Below are positions 25,542 to 38,600 of a DNA stretch of 64,000 nucleotides, in pieces. The stretch lies in NCBI RefSeq assembly GCF_000002425.4, contig NC_037266.1:8411818-8475817 (forward strand), read 5' to 3'. The stretch is from Physcomitrium patens. Lineage: Eukaryota > Streptophyta > Bryopsida > Funariales > Funariaceae. Numbering within the stretch: position 1 is the stretch's first letter; every line of letters starts with the position of its first letter. A program made the translations under genes and the position numbers. Below the pieces are notes generated by a model, which worked only from the letters and a program-made list of their open reading frames with translations, was not told where the DNA came from and did not search any database.

Positions 25542-26093
25542 TGTCACGGCCATAATCATGTAAGCTAATAATTACATATAGAAATAGGTAGAAGTAAGTA
25601 AAAGTAGATAAAAGTAAGTTAATTCTATAATATTTAATATAGAAGCTTCCTAGAAACTTCCTAGACGCTGCTTTGACTTCATAGGTGTCTTTAATTGACT
25701 TTTTGGATTAGAAACGTGGTCAACCAGTTGGCCATGTGCCACACATGTTGTTAGCTTGAAGATCAAGCTAACTATGTGGCCCACACGTAGAAAAACTTAC
25801 CTTGTAAGTCAAGGCATGTGTCCTACAAAGTCAACACATATTGGAGGTCCTATAGAACGTCGCCACGTAGCCCCTAGTTAGATAGTATATATAGAGACAA
25901 GAGTGAAGGCTTCTTCACTCTTGTCAACTCCTTTCTTGCTTCTAGTCCAGGTTCAAGAGTCTTTAGTTTCTTGTTTTGTGGTAATAGCCATTCCAGTTTC
26001 CTTTTAATATACCTACTTGTTTATATTTTGACTTATTATATCGAGATAGCCTTTTGGTGTATATTTTCCCTCATCGAGTCTTTGTCCTTGACA
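25542..26093 (+). repeat. 3' LTR of the chromovirus
   Basis: Same length as the 5' LTR. It differs at four positions (near 25574, 25855, 25975 and 25982), all transitions and no indels. TATA box and hairpin are conserved. Confidence 0.95.
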
Positions 26094-26098
26094 GATGT
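26094..26098 (+). repeat. Target site duplication GATGT (right)
   Basis: Exact copy of 19715-19719, directly after the terminal CA. Confidence 0.95.
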
Positions 26099-27120
26099 AA
26101 TAATTAATTATCATAATAGCTTAATAATGTTTAATATAATTTTATATTTATCTAATTCATTTATCTTAAGATTATTGTAGCTAGAGAAGTATAATTATCT
26201 AATTAATTAGATTTTTTGTAACCTTAATTTTTTCTATAACTTAACTCAAACATCTATAAAAAGTCATAAGTTTAGTATAGCTAAATCCTTATTGATAGGT
26301 GTAAGAGCTTTCATGTATGCTGTAAAAAAAAATCATATTTTATTATTTAAACTACATCCATTTTTTATTGTAAAAAAACTTCAAGTAATATTTCAAATAT
26401 AATGTCATATTTTTTGGACTTACAAATGCACCAATTACTTTTTAACATCTAATGAATGATTTTTTTAGAGAATTTTTAGATTATTTTGTTATTTGTTATT
26501 TAGTCAACATCTTAATCTATTTCAAGAGCATAGAAGAATATAAATTTTATATTCATGTTATCATACAAAAACTTAAAGATGCAAGATTATATGCAAAGCT
26601 AAAAAGATGTGTGTTTCATTCTACTTAAGTTGACTTTTTGGAATATATCATTTTAAATAATGGACTTATGATAGACTTTAAAAAAAAATCAAACTATCAT
26701 AGATTGGAAGATCTCAAAAACAATAAGATATGTCTAATATTTTTTGAAATTTATTAATTACTATTTGATTTTGATTAAATTTTTTTTTTTAATTGCAAGT
26801 CAATTCACACCTTTGACTTATAAAGTCAAACTTGAGTAGAATAAAGAAATTGAAGCAATATTTGAAGTATTTAATACAGTTTTTATTTATGCATCAATCT
26901 GGTAATATGTTAACTTTTGTAAGATAATTTTTATAAAAATAGATACATTAGACTTTGGTTTAGATATTATATTTTCACAAATAGAAGTAGATGACAAACT
27001 TCATACATTAGGTTTTTATTCATGAAAATTTTTAGCAATCAAAATCAACTACAAGATCCACAATAAAAAACTTCTTGGAATTGAGGATTCATTTCAAAAA
27101 TGACACCATTATCTAAACAA
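26099..27120 (+). mobile_element. Decayed gypsy copy (right part): protease to RNase H
   Basis: Continues the decayed relative interrupted at 19719. 26240-26330 follows the spacer after protease ('cataagtttagtatagctaaatcc'). 26395-26530 follows the reverse transcriptase segment that codes MPFGLTNAP (here 'tttggacttacaaatgcacc'). 26890-27110 follows RNase H, including a trace of the TDASD segment near 26941. Many transitions, short indels and a deleted block make it non-coding. Confidence 0.8.
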
Positions 27121-27213
27121 TTTAGAATTTAGGTTTAGACAACTAATAATTGGATAAAAATTTATTAAAATCCAATTGAATTAAAGTCTCAGAATTTGGA
27201 TATCAAAGATTAA

Positions 27214-27250
<37 letters not shown>

Positions 27251-28130
27251 CTTGAATAATTTGCCGATTGGATTTAAATTTTTTTTTGTAAGTTGTGAAC
27301 TTTGTTGCTAAAACTTTTGCAAAATTTAAGAGAAAATGCAACACTTCAATATAGACTTATTGTTGCTAGAAGATCAACATTAAGTTTAAAAAAAGAGGAT
27401 GGCCAATATTCAAACAATTAAAGAACTTTTTGTGCCAATTAATAAGTTAGTTTCTTCTTTAAAATCTTATACTTGTTGTTAATTAGATGATTAAAATTTA
27501 TGAAAAAATTTAAGTAAGATCTATAATATAATCAATAATTAAGAAAATTTTGAAACTACCTTAGAATTAATTAGATTTTGGTTAAGATTTCATTAGGCTT
27601 TTATTGTAATTTGTTTTGATTTTGATTAGACTTTTTGTTAGAAATTTTATATTGTATTATAGAATACTTGATATGAAATCTACCATCGTAATTATTAGTA
27701 AAAGAAGTGTATCTTACTGATTAGTCTATTTTATGTTAAAAACTCTATTTACTTACAAATTGGACCCTAAAGAAAATAATATGAAAAATTATTATGTAGA
27801 AGTTATGTAAAACAAATAAATATAACTTGAAATAGAGATTTGTAATTGCATTGTAGAAAGCCTCAGTATAATGTCATGTATTCACTTAGAGCACTTTAAA
27901 AGGAGAAATGATTGAAATATAAATTCTCAGACCTACAATAGAGACGTAGTTATTTTCATATGCAAGTATAGACGAAGTACTTTTCTAATGTTCCACTAAT
28001 GAATTATGGATTATGGAATCACTTCTCATTGAAATACATCTTCCATCTTGTTAACTTATATCCATAATCAGAAAGCGAAAACAAAATAGATTCAACACCC
28101 TATTAGTTATTCCGTGATTTGTGAACTCAA
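27121..28130. other. AT-rich DNA, unassigned, with a poly-T run
   Basis: Contains a 30-nt T run at 27219-27248. No coding frame or recognisable element part was found. Confidence 0.5.
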
Positions 28131-29460
28131 ATAAATTCATTTTTCTGTTGTAATAGTGTCTGTGAACAGAAGTCCAAGATTACCGTGAAAGCAATCTCAG
28201 TTTCTTACAAGGACTGTCGAATATGTTCTCAGTGTCATAAAGCGTATGACGGAGAGGTAACGCACTCCGCGGCAGTGTTTGCTTTTTGAATGTGTATGAA
28301 AGCAGAGTTCATAGAAGTAGAAATATACCCAGTGCAAGCCAAGGGACATCAGACTATGGGTGATGATCTTATCAGAATAGTCAGCATGGGCTGTGGACCA
28401 GTATGCCGAACGAGACCTTTCTGTATGTCGTCATTGTCCCATCACTCCCCACTTCTATTCCCTTCCTCACCAAACCACGATTCTGCCTCCATATTCACTC
28501 ACAGCGAATTCCAATGTTGCAACATTGCGCTGCGTCGTGGACTCCACGCGATCATGCTGCTCCTACCAACCTTACACCGCAAATCTCACAAAACCCCTCC
28601 CTATCATCCAGGCCACACAGATGCGACACTGCTCAGGATTATATCATGTTGGAAACGACTAGTTCTCTTCAACGCCCCCTCGCGGAGGTTAAAAGCGAGC
28701 TGGGATTATCAAATTGTCATTGCAATCTCCTCCATATGGCCCCCGACATGAAGCACTCTCGCACATCTCATCACCAAAACTTCTATGACCTACCGGCTTA
28801 CACCAACTCTACTTCACTCTGAGCCACAACACAACTTTGGGACAAATGATTGTTAACAACATGCATCAAAAGTCTGCCGAACTGCTCACTCGCTCGCAAC
28901 TCTGGCAGCTCCACCATTCAATCACTGCGCACAAGGCCACAGCATTGTACACACGGGATTGCGTATCCCAAGCCCTCACCGCAAAAACGGGTCTACGCAA
29001 TGGCACGAAGGATCAGTTTTCCTGGCTTGGCTCTTTTGACCTGATTAGCACAGATGGAATCAGAGTCGATCAATGGGGAAAGTATCCTCACCTCCTCCTG
29101 TGCCACTCGCTCACTATAGGGAATCACAAGTCTCAAATATCCATGGAAGGTTTGGAAGCTGCATCAGCTCTCAAGCCCAGCGGGCCGAAAGCTTTAGACG
29201 GCCACTGCGAATGTTTCAGAAACAAGCCTAAAGGTTTATTGTCATCGACTTCGACGCAATATCCTACACTCGTCATTAAGCACCAAGCTACAACCACTAA
29301 AATCCTGGAAAGTGTGCTCATACGACTCCAAGGCAGAGACGTGGACGCCAGCGTGGAGTCCTAACCCTAATTCTTCCTTCCTGGGATCCTAGTCCCGTGT
29401 CATCCCCACTTTTTCATGGCTTAGGAAGTCCTAAATGTGTTTGGGAGAATTAAGCACACC
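28130..29460. other. GC-richer island with unrecognised open frames
   Basis: A block of near-balanced composition with many surviving CpG sites stands between decayed AT-rich repeats. It holds several overlapping plus-strand open frames (28290-28751, 28403-28822, 28837-29364). The longest, 175 codons, starts MGQMIVNNMHQKSAELLTR. None resembles a family I know, and no consistent exon chain could be built on either strand. It may be a host gene fragment, a non-coding RNA locus, or cargo carried by an element. No terminal repeats were found. Confidence 0.4.
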
Positions 29461-29763
29461 AAAAGTTGGAATTTGATTTAGAAATGTTTAGGATTTCATG
29501 GTGTTCCATCTCATGTTCCAATCTAAGTTCAAATTCTTCTTATCTTTTGCAATTAAAATCAGTGTTTGTAATGTTTTTATATAAACTTCTTGTACTGATT
29601 TCTATTCATAGGAGTACTTTTTCTTCTTCATCTTCTTTCTTAGTAGTTTATAGGTATATATTTTTTGAAATTTTATTTCTAAATATAGGTGGTAAACAAC
29701 TATAAATTAAATCAAATAAATTTTATAAGTTAGATCAAATAATGAAATAAACAAAACTTTTTC

Positions 29764-29791
29764 ATATATATATATATATATATATATATGA
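29764..29791. repeat. (AT)n microsatellite
   Basis: A pure AT dinucleotide tract in AT-rich DNA before the next gypsy remnant. Confidence 0.9.
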
Positions 29792-29939
29792 ATGTTAAAA
29801 TGAAATATACTTCTATATATATTACAATTTGATGTATCAAAAAAATTAATTTGTTATAGAATATAATAATGATAATAATAATAATTAGTATTATTATTAT
29901 TATTAAAAATATAGTATCAATGCTACTTTTTTATAAAAA

Positions 29940-32677
29940 AATCTATAATTATTTAGATAACATAAGTAGATAGAAGTAGATAAAAATAGATAAATTTAAT
30001 AATGTCTTATAGAAAAGCTTATTAGAAGCTTTGTAGATGTAACTTTGCCTTCATACGTACCTATAGATGATTGATAGAGAGAAAATTTGGCTAACAAGTT
30101 GGCCATATATCACACATATTGGTTACTTGTGATACAAGTTGGACATGTGATACAAATATGGGAAGCTTATACAACATACTAGACATCTATCTTGCAAATT
30201 GGACACATCTTGGAGGTCCTATAGAATGTTGCTACTTAGCTTCTAGTTAGACAGTATATATAGGACAAAAGCCTTCCTCACTTTTCTTAATTCCTTTCTT
30301 GCTTTTAGTCTAATTTCAAAAGTTTCTAATTTTTTTGTCTTTTTGTAATAGTCATTTTAGTTTCTTTTGAATATATATATTTTGTTATATTTTTTTGAAA
30401 AATATCTCACTATTTATTTACATTGTTTGGATTCTTGTACTTTACATATTAAAAAGAATACACTTGTAATAACAAATTTTTGTCTTTTTTTCATTCAGAC
30501 CAAATTACTTATTTTTCTTGATAAGACATAAGTATATTAGAAGTTGTCAATTATCTACTTCTAAATTGATATTATTCTTAGAACTCTCTTTATTTTTAAG
30601 TCCTCTCTTTTACTTGTCTAAAGTAATATTAGACATTTTTTTCTATTGAGTTATAATCAAACAACTTTTTGAAATGAAGAGTGCAATGGCACAAATGTAA
30701 GATAAACTAAAAGAGTTAGTGCTTACAATGCATCAACTCAATTTATTACAACAAAGAACAATAAGATTAGCAAATTATAAAGATGTTGAGATGATTGGAA
30801 TTGTTTTAATATCTACACAAAATTATATTACTTTTCTTATATTAGAAGATCTTTTAAATATCTAAGAATAAAAAATTATCTTACTTGAGAAATTTGATGG
30901 TACAAGATCAAAGTTTTGAAGATTCATCAATCAAATTCAATTAGTGATTGAACTTCAACTTCAAAGCTATTTAACTGTGAGATTACAAGTCAAGTTTATT
31001 AAAATATTATTTTAATTTTTTTATTATAATTTTTATCTTTTTTTAAAAAATATAATCTAATATTGAATAATTTGGAAGATTTTTGGTAAAGTTTCAATCC
31101 ATGTATGAAAAATATGATGCAATTTTTGTTAAAACCAATAAAATTTGTATTATGTAATAAGATAATTAATCAATAATATTATATACTTCATAATTTCAAT
31201 CACTTGCAATTAATATCAATTTGAATGATGCTACAATAATCAACCAATTTCTCTATGATTTATAATAGTATGAAAAGAAATTAGTATTGAACTTATCTAA
31301 TTTTTAAAAATTATGAAATTATTGTGAAATTATTATGAAATATGACAATTGGCTTTTTGAATTTTGATCTTAATGTTGTACAAGTGAGCTTCAATGTTTT
31401 TATAATTCAATGGCAATACCAACATCTTCTCAGTATATACATTTAAAAGAGGAAGACATGTAAATTGATGTAGTATATTTCAAATCTATTATTAAAGAAG
31501 AAAAGACTTGCTATCATCAAGAAGGATTGTGCTTATATTATAGAGAATTTAAGCACATTGCTCAATATTATTCAAAGAAACAATACAACCACAAAATAAA
31601 AAATATGGATGTTAAAAAAGATAATATGTCAAAAAATAACTTTATATATTTGGAATCTTGTATGACATCTAATAAAGCTACTATTCTCTCTTATAAATCC
31701 TCTAGTATTTTTCTATAGATATTTATTTATGACCTAAAAATCACAAAGTTTCAACCTTATTAGATTTAAGAGCCTGAACTTGTTATTAAATAATTTTTTT
31801 TAAAAAAAAATACAACACATCTTTTGTAAAAAAAACTAAACTTATATATAAAAGAGTCATAAATAATTATTTATTTTCTTCTGGAGTTATTATTCATAAA
31901 ATTCTTCCTATAGACATAACAAAAAAAAGTCAAAATATTCTTATGATATTCAATATAATTAGATTTCTTTCTAATTTAGTCATTTTAATTTTATTATGGC
32001 TAAAAAAATATAATCTTTGAATATATTGGATTTTTTGTACTCTTGATTTTTTTTCATAATATCATTAAGAGTTTTATTAATCAAATAGAGGATCATAATT
32101 TTAATACAACTAAATCCTTATTTATAAGTGCAAGAGTTTTTATGCATATTTTAACAAAAGTATTAACTTTTGTCATTTATGAAAAATTCATTTCTAATAG
32201 TAAAAAGCCTTTAAATTTCATTTCAAGTCAATATTAAGATTATTAAGATTTTTTTGAGAAGAAGCATGTGAAAATCCATCCAAAGTATTGTCCTTATCAT
32301 TGCTCAATTGACCTTCAAAGAAGAGCCAAATTGCCATTTAGACCAATCTATAATTTATGACAAAATGAATTGATTGAACTTAAAGGATACATTGATAAAA
32401 AAAACTTATTCAAAATTTTATATGCCATTCAAAATCTTTAATAAGAATTCCTATCTTATTTGTAAGAAAAATAGTTAGATCATTACAAATATATGTGGAT
32501 TATTAAACATTCAATAATATCACTATCACAAATAGATATCTTCTATCTTTGATATCAAGACTTTTTAATCAATCAAATCAAGCCAAAATTTATATAAAAA
32601 TAGATCTATAAAAATCATACAATTTGATATGTATTTTGAATTAAGTATAGATATTTTAGATAGAATGTCATATCTTT
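29940..32677 (+). mobile_element. Decayed Ty3/gypsy copy: LTR, gag, protease, start of RT
   Basis: Collinear with the intact element. 29940-30450 is the LTR ('ttggaggtcctatagaatgttgc' near 30211, 'agtatatatagg' near 30253). About 30480-30650 is the leader. 30660-31720 is gag, with 'gaaatgaagagtgcaatggcacaaatg' near 30670 and a ruined zinc knuckle CLYYREFKHIAQYY near 31530. 31730-32040 is protease with the DSGA lost. 32240-32677 is the start of reverse transcriptase. The sequence stops at 32677, exactly where a minus-strand LTR end begins. Confidence 0.85.
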
Positions 32678-32979
32678 TTCAAGAACAAAAAATTAACAAA
32701 GGAAAATAAACAAATAAAACTTTTTTCATTAAAAAGATGACAAAATAAAGATAAGAAAGTATGTATATTCAAAAAGACACTAGAATGACTATTGCCAAAA
32801 AATAAAAAACTAGAAATCCTTGAAATTAATTTAGATGTAAGAATAGAATTAATAAGAATAAAGAAGTATTTAATCTTACTTCTACATATACTATCTATCT
32901 AACAGTTAGGTGGTGACATTCTATAAGACCTCTAACATTTGTTCATTTTGCGAGACACATGTCTTAACTTATAAAAAAA

Positions 32980-33041
<62 letters not shown>

Positions 33042-33287
33042 TCACATTATTAGCTTGTATTACAAACTACTAGTACATGCATCACATGGCTAACTTGTTG
33101 GCCAAGTTTCTAACTTATCAATCACTTATAGACATGTATAAAAGTGAAATTGCATCTATAAAGCTTCTAAAAATATTCTTTAAAAGATATTATGAAATTA
33201 ATCTACTTTAACTTATTTCTACATATTCATATTATTTAAGTAATTATTAGACTAAATATATATATTTGAAACATTATCTCACCTTTT
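32678..33287 (-). repeat. 3' LTR of the minus-strand gypsy remnant
   Basis: Aligns to the reverse complement of the intact LTR, with 'agaatgactattgcc' near 32782, 'cattctataagacctctaaca' near 32919 and 'ggctaacttgttggccaag' near 33087. A (TA)n expansion at 32977-33037 lengthens it. Confidence 0.8.
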
Positions 33288-33560
33288 AGGAACAAGTTTC
33301 TTGAGGAGCGGTGATCACATGTTGATGAAATCTAACATATTGACTTTTAAGATTGTGATATCAAACATATTATACCTTGCCATCTATTTAAGGAAAAAAC
33401 ATATCATTCTTAAAGATCTTCATCTCAATTATGTTCTCTTGAAGGTTGTAATATTTATAATGTTTCATCTAATAAGTTAAAAAATAATGGCTCTTGAATT
33501 GAATCTATCAATTGTAGATTTTTAATCTTTTTAGTATCACAAAATATAAAGAACTCATAA
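33288..33560 (-). pseudogene. Remnant of the extra ORF in the old gypsy copy
   Basis: 'ccttttaggaacaag' and 'gaggagcggtgatcacatg' near 33280-33323 match the reverse complement of 25490-25540, the end of the extra ORF plus the polypurine side. 'aagatcttcatctcaatta' and 'cttgaaggttgtaat' near 33401-33452 match the reverse complement of its first third. The middle, roughly 25245-25460, is missing. This is the evidence that the extra ORF is ancestral in the family. Confidence 0.75.
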
Positions 33561-33885
33561 TAAAAGAGAGAAGATAGAATGCAATCTCTATTAAACATTT
33601 TTTGTTTTATAGTAAGAAATTTCTTGACTCTTTATCTTAATTTTAATGGATATTATTAATAAAAAGTTTTAATCTTCTCTATTATATTTGTAAGATTCTT
33701 TATTGGCTTTCATGTACTTTCATTGATATTATATCTACTCTAAAGAACATGATATTTTAACCTATTTTAAGGTCGTCTTATATCTAAGGCTTCTTCCACC
33801 TAAAACTCTTAATTATTATCCACTTCCATAAGAAATTGTAGTATTTATCTTCTTCTTAGATATTCATTGTCACTTTCACCTAATA

Positions 33886-35690
33886 ATTGTATATTTTCTT
33901 AATATAATATAACTATTAGGTGAAAAGGATCAAGAAATCATTATATTATAGAAGATCTTATTTCAAATATTGTGGCAAATTAACTTAGAAAATAGACAAA
34001 AATCCAAAAGAAAATAAAACTAAAGATGTAAATGCCACCTTTTTATAAAGTAGGCTTCTACTTATTTTTTATGACTATAAATAAAGAAAAACAAGATAGA
34101 TTAAAAAAATAAAGAATATGAACATATGTAGGAAGAATTTAGGAGTTGATTTGAATGAAAATAAACTCAAAGGATAAAATTTGATATCCAAAAAAGACCA
34201 GTTATCAACTTGGATCAAAATTAGACTCTAAGGTACAAAACTAAGCACCTATTGCAACTTTGAGGTTCTTTGACAAATTAAAGAATAAGATTTGAGAGAA
34301 AACTTGATAAAAAAATTTTAGGCATTAATTTTGAGTGATTTGAGTGTATAATGACTTTATAAGAGCTTTACAAAGTTATAGTTGTTTTGGGTGATTCTAA
34401 AATTTGTGAAATAAAAGAGGTATTTTGTTTTAGAAAATTTCATGAGTTTGGTAGTAGATCTATAGTTCAAATTTTGAGAACCTATGTGAATAGTTTTTTA
34501 AAGTATATGTTGTAAGTTTGAGCTTGATCAAACGATTGAATAGAAGGTTATTGAATTTCAAGTAGGTTTAGGTCTCAAAAATTAAACTTTGAGGAATAGT
34601 TAGGATTTCTAAGTTCTTTAGCAATTGATTAATTGGATTGGAATAAAATTTATAAATAAAGGTAATAGACTTGATTTACTACATATATAGAATAAAATTT
34701 GAGTATAATTGAATGGTTTAAAAAGAAGATATTGGCACTGGAAGTTAAAATTTAGATTGGAGTAGGAGGCTAGAAAATACTTGAGTGGTTTTAGGATTTT
34801 TTTCTATTTGGTAAGTGAAATTATCTTCAAATTTTGTGTATTTATAACTAACTTAGTTGTTGAGAAGTGTATCAAATTTTAAATAAGATCAATGATTTGA
34901 TCAATAGATATTGAGGTTCTAAATTATACTAGGATTATATTAAGTTGGTTAGGTTTTGATTAAGATTTAGTTTAGGATTACGATTTAGGATTTGGTTAAG
35001 GTTTGATTAAGATTTAAGGTTGGACTAGAGTTTAAGATTCGAATTAGGATTTAATTAGGATTTAGGATTTAATTTAAGATTTGCTTAGGATTTGCTTAGG
35101 ATTTGCTTAGGATTTGCTTAGGATTTAATTTAGGATTTTCTTAGGATTTAAGATTTAAGATTTTTTTAGGATTTATGGTTTAGAATTTTCTTAGAATTTA
35201 AGATTTAGGATTTTCTTAGGATTTAGAATTTAGGATTTGTTTAAGATTTAGGATTTAGGATTTGCTTAGGATTTAGGATTTAAGATTTAAAATTTGGCCT
35301 AGAATTTGATTGAAGTCCATTAGGATTTTAATTAGGATAAAATTAAGACTTGGTTGAGATTTATTTAATATATATTTGTAATTATTCTAAAATTTCTTTA
35401 GGATTTCTTAGGAATTCTTTTGAAATTTATTATAGATTTATTTTGAACTCTTTTAAAATTTCTTATTATTTTTTTTGTAATTTTTTAAAATTTTCTTTTG
35501 TATTTGATTAAAGCTTGCTTAATATTATTAAGGTTTAATTAGAGTTTATCTAGTATTATATTAGATTTAGGATTTTGTTTTATAATTTATATTCTACCTT
35601 CCATAGCTAGGTGCTCCATGCATTCTTGAGCAAGACTTCACGTAATATGACAACGCACTTTGTTTCTCTATCAATTTGAAGATAGAAAGA
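33886..35690. other. Non-gypsy block inside the minus-strand gypsy remnant
   Basis: Gypsy similarity stops near 33880 in the segment before the chromodomain and resumes at about 35691 in integrase. The roughly 570 bp of pol expected between those points is missing. The block is AT-rich and starts next to a 12-bp hairpin. It holds a TTTAGGA-type repeat field at 35030-35300. No frame or terminal repeat pair was recognised. Confidence 0.55.
35030..35300. repeat. Tandem TTAGGATTTG / TTTAGGA array
   Basis: An irregular field of 'ggatttaggattt' and 'ttaggatttgc' units. The clearest part is five or so 11-bp TTAGGATTTGC units near 35085-35125. It resembles the plant telomere unit TTTAGGG with G changed to A, but could equally be a local simple repeat. 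Confidence 0.75.
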
Positions 35691-38600
35691 CAAAGATAGT
35701 TTTATATCCACCTTTAGAATTTTAAAAATAATTCTTTTAAATCTTGTTACAAATTGAGTTCCCTAATCTGATATAATATCCTTGAATAATCTATAATAGC
35801 AATAAATATTGTCAAAGAAATGCTTAATTATTTCTTTATTGGTGATAGATTTTGTATATGGTATAAAATATGCTATTTTAATGAAATAATCTACTATCAC
35901 AAATGTAGAGTCATAAAAATTTGAGATTAGACAATCCATGGTAAAATCTATACAAATAAAAGACCATGGTTATCTTTCAATAGGTGATAGTTGAAAAAGT
36001 CTATAAGATTAATAATGAAGAATTTTTGATCTTGAATAAATTTTAAATATTTGTATAAATTCTTTGAATACTTTTTGTATTTAAGCCACTAAAAATCTCT
36101 AGATATTAATACCAAAATCTTATTGTATCCAAAATATCTTACTATTGAGAAGTCATGACAAGCTTGCAAAACAAATAGTAATGTTTTATATTTTGGAATA
36201 TATACGTAACCTTCAAAATAGAATAGAATATTCTTGAATTCAAATTTGGAAGTAACATGAGATTTTGAAGAAATTTCTTTAATATCCTAAACAAAAAGAT
36301 CAAAAGACATACTTGACTAAACTTACTTAAAAAAAATTGAATCAATAATTAGTGTTGATTTTATTACTTAAAGATGAAATTGCTTTGGTTTCAAAAAAAT
36401 ATTTAATATTGATCAAAAGCTGCATTGTTTTTTTTGATAGAAAATAAGATTATTTAAAAATAGTATCTGTTAAATCTTATTAATTTTTTGACTAATAAGA
36501 AGTTTTTTGTTATGGATCTTGTAGTTGATCTTAATTGTTGAAAATTTTCTTGAATAAAAAACTACTAAATGAAGTATATTAATTATTTTTATTTATGATA
36601 ATATGACACCTACAGAAAAGTTTGATACATTTATTTCCATAAAAAATAGCTTGAGCAAGTTAACAAAATATAAAATTAGTGCACAAATAAAGGTTGTCTT
36701 TAAAGCTTCAAATTCTACTTATGCTTCTTGATTCCACTAAAATTTATAAGTCAAATTTATAAGTAGAATTTCTACTTGAAAAAAAAAATTCTAAAGATTT
36801 AATAATAATTGAAAAATCTCAAAAAATATTAGACATCTCTTACCATTTTGAAAATCTTCCAATATATAATAGTTTGAAGTTTCTTAGGATCTATCATGAA
36901 TCCATCATTTGAAGTGATGTATTCTAAAAATTCAACTTAAATAATATAGAATACATACTCTCTTTTATTTTGGCATAGAATGTTGCATCTCTTATTTTTT
37001 GTAACATATGATGAACATAAAATTCATATTTTTTTATATTCTTAGAATAGATTAAGGTATTGACTAGGTAAAAGAGAATAAAATCATCTAAAATTTCTTG
37101 AAAGAAATCGTTCATTTGATGTTGAAAAGTTATTAGTACATTTGTAAATCCAAAAGGCATGACATTGAATTCAAAATATCCATATTTAATTTGGAATGCA
37201 CTTTTTTATTCATATTTTTCTTGGATATCTATCAGATTGTATGCTCACTGTAGATCTATTTTTGTATAAATCTTAACTTGATTCACTTAATCAAAAAGTC
37301 TAAATATCAAATATAAAAGGTACGTATTCTTAATGATAATCTTATTGAATCCTTGATAATCAACATACATCCACAATGATCCATCTTAATAGCTTAACAA
37401 ATAAGATGAGATCATATGTAAGAGATTTGAAATGACATATAAAATTCTTGGCCGAATACTCTTCGATATACTCTTTAAATTTAGTTGACTTATTTGTTGA
37501 TAAATTACAGATTGATTTGAATGGCGATTAAACTCTCTCTTAAAGATTACTTGAGCAAACATAAGAACAATGTTCTAGAAGAGTATTTGTAATTTTTTTT
37601 CAAAAACATCTTTAAAATCTTATTATTGGCTTGAAATGCTACTTGAAGTCTTTCCACCATTAAAAATAGGTATGGCATAAATAATACAAGGTAATATTTT
37701 TTTTTAATATGCAAAAAAGCTCTTATATCTATAAATATAAGTTTGATTGCATTAGTCTTATGACTTTCTACTTAGCTAACAATCCTCTTGGTTATATTTT
37801 CAAAAAAAATCAAGACTAAAAGAAATCCAAATTATTTAAAGATTATACTTTTTTAGCCAAAATAAACTTGAAATGATTAGATTAAAAAGAGATCTAATGA
37901 TATTGATTATTACAAAGCTACTATAACTATTAATTCCTACTTCTATAGGAAGGATTTTAAAAGTAACATTTCTAGAAGACAATAGACGTCCATCTATGAC
38001 TTTGATATGAATAGGTTTAGTTATCTTCATTAAAAGTATGCTATGTTTTTTAATTAGCTTTTCATCTAAGAAACAAAATGAGGTTCCTAAGTTTAGCAAA
38101 GCACAAGCTTTGTAATTTTTAGATCTTAAACTAATATCTATTATAAAATAAAATAAATATTTTGAGGATAAAATAAGATCTTTATTAAGTGTTATATAAG
38201 ATTCCAACTATAATAGATGTATTATAGTTGAATAAACTTGTTTTCTAAAATATTATCTTTTTTAATAGGTATATTTTTTATTTTGTCATTATATCACTTC
38301 TTTAGACAATATTGAGCAATATACTTACTTTTTTCTATAATACAAGTATAATCCTTCTTGACAACAATAAGTCTTACTTAATGAGAGATTTGAAATGTAT
38401 TACATTAATTTTCATATCTTTTACTTTTAAATGTATGTATTGAAAAGATATTGATATTGCCATTGAATTGTAATAATATTGAAGCTTACTTTTATGACTC
38501 TTGAATAAAAAATTAAAGAATGAATTATCATATTTTATAGAAAAGTAAATTACTTGATTTAATATTTGAGGATCAAGTAAATTAAGCATCAATTTTTTTT

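Larger units (their letters stand above)
19720..26093 (+). mobile_element. Near-intact Ty3/gypsy chromovirus, 6374 bp
   Basis: Complete structure in order: 552-bp 5' LTR, self-priming-type primer site, gag, pol (protease, reverse transcriptase, RNase H, integrase, chromodomain), an extra 140-codon ORF, polypurine tract, and 552-bp 3' LTR. It is flanked by GATGT duplications. The two LTRs differ at 4 positions, all transitions, with no indels, so insertion is recent. A C-terminal chromodomain places it among chromoviruses, which in related elements direct integration to marked chromatin. Coding is broken by seven in-frame stops (two in gag, five in pol) but by no frameshift, so it is not autonomous as it stands. 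It sits inside a decayed relative of its own family. Confidence 0.95.

Noticed and set aside
29110-29125. Similarity to the T7 phage promoter (CTCACTATAGGG)
   Set aside because: Only 12 nt match and the upstream half of the promoter is absent. No vector sequence surrounds it, so chance is the simpler reading.
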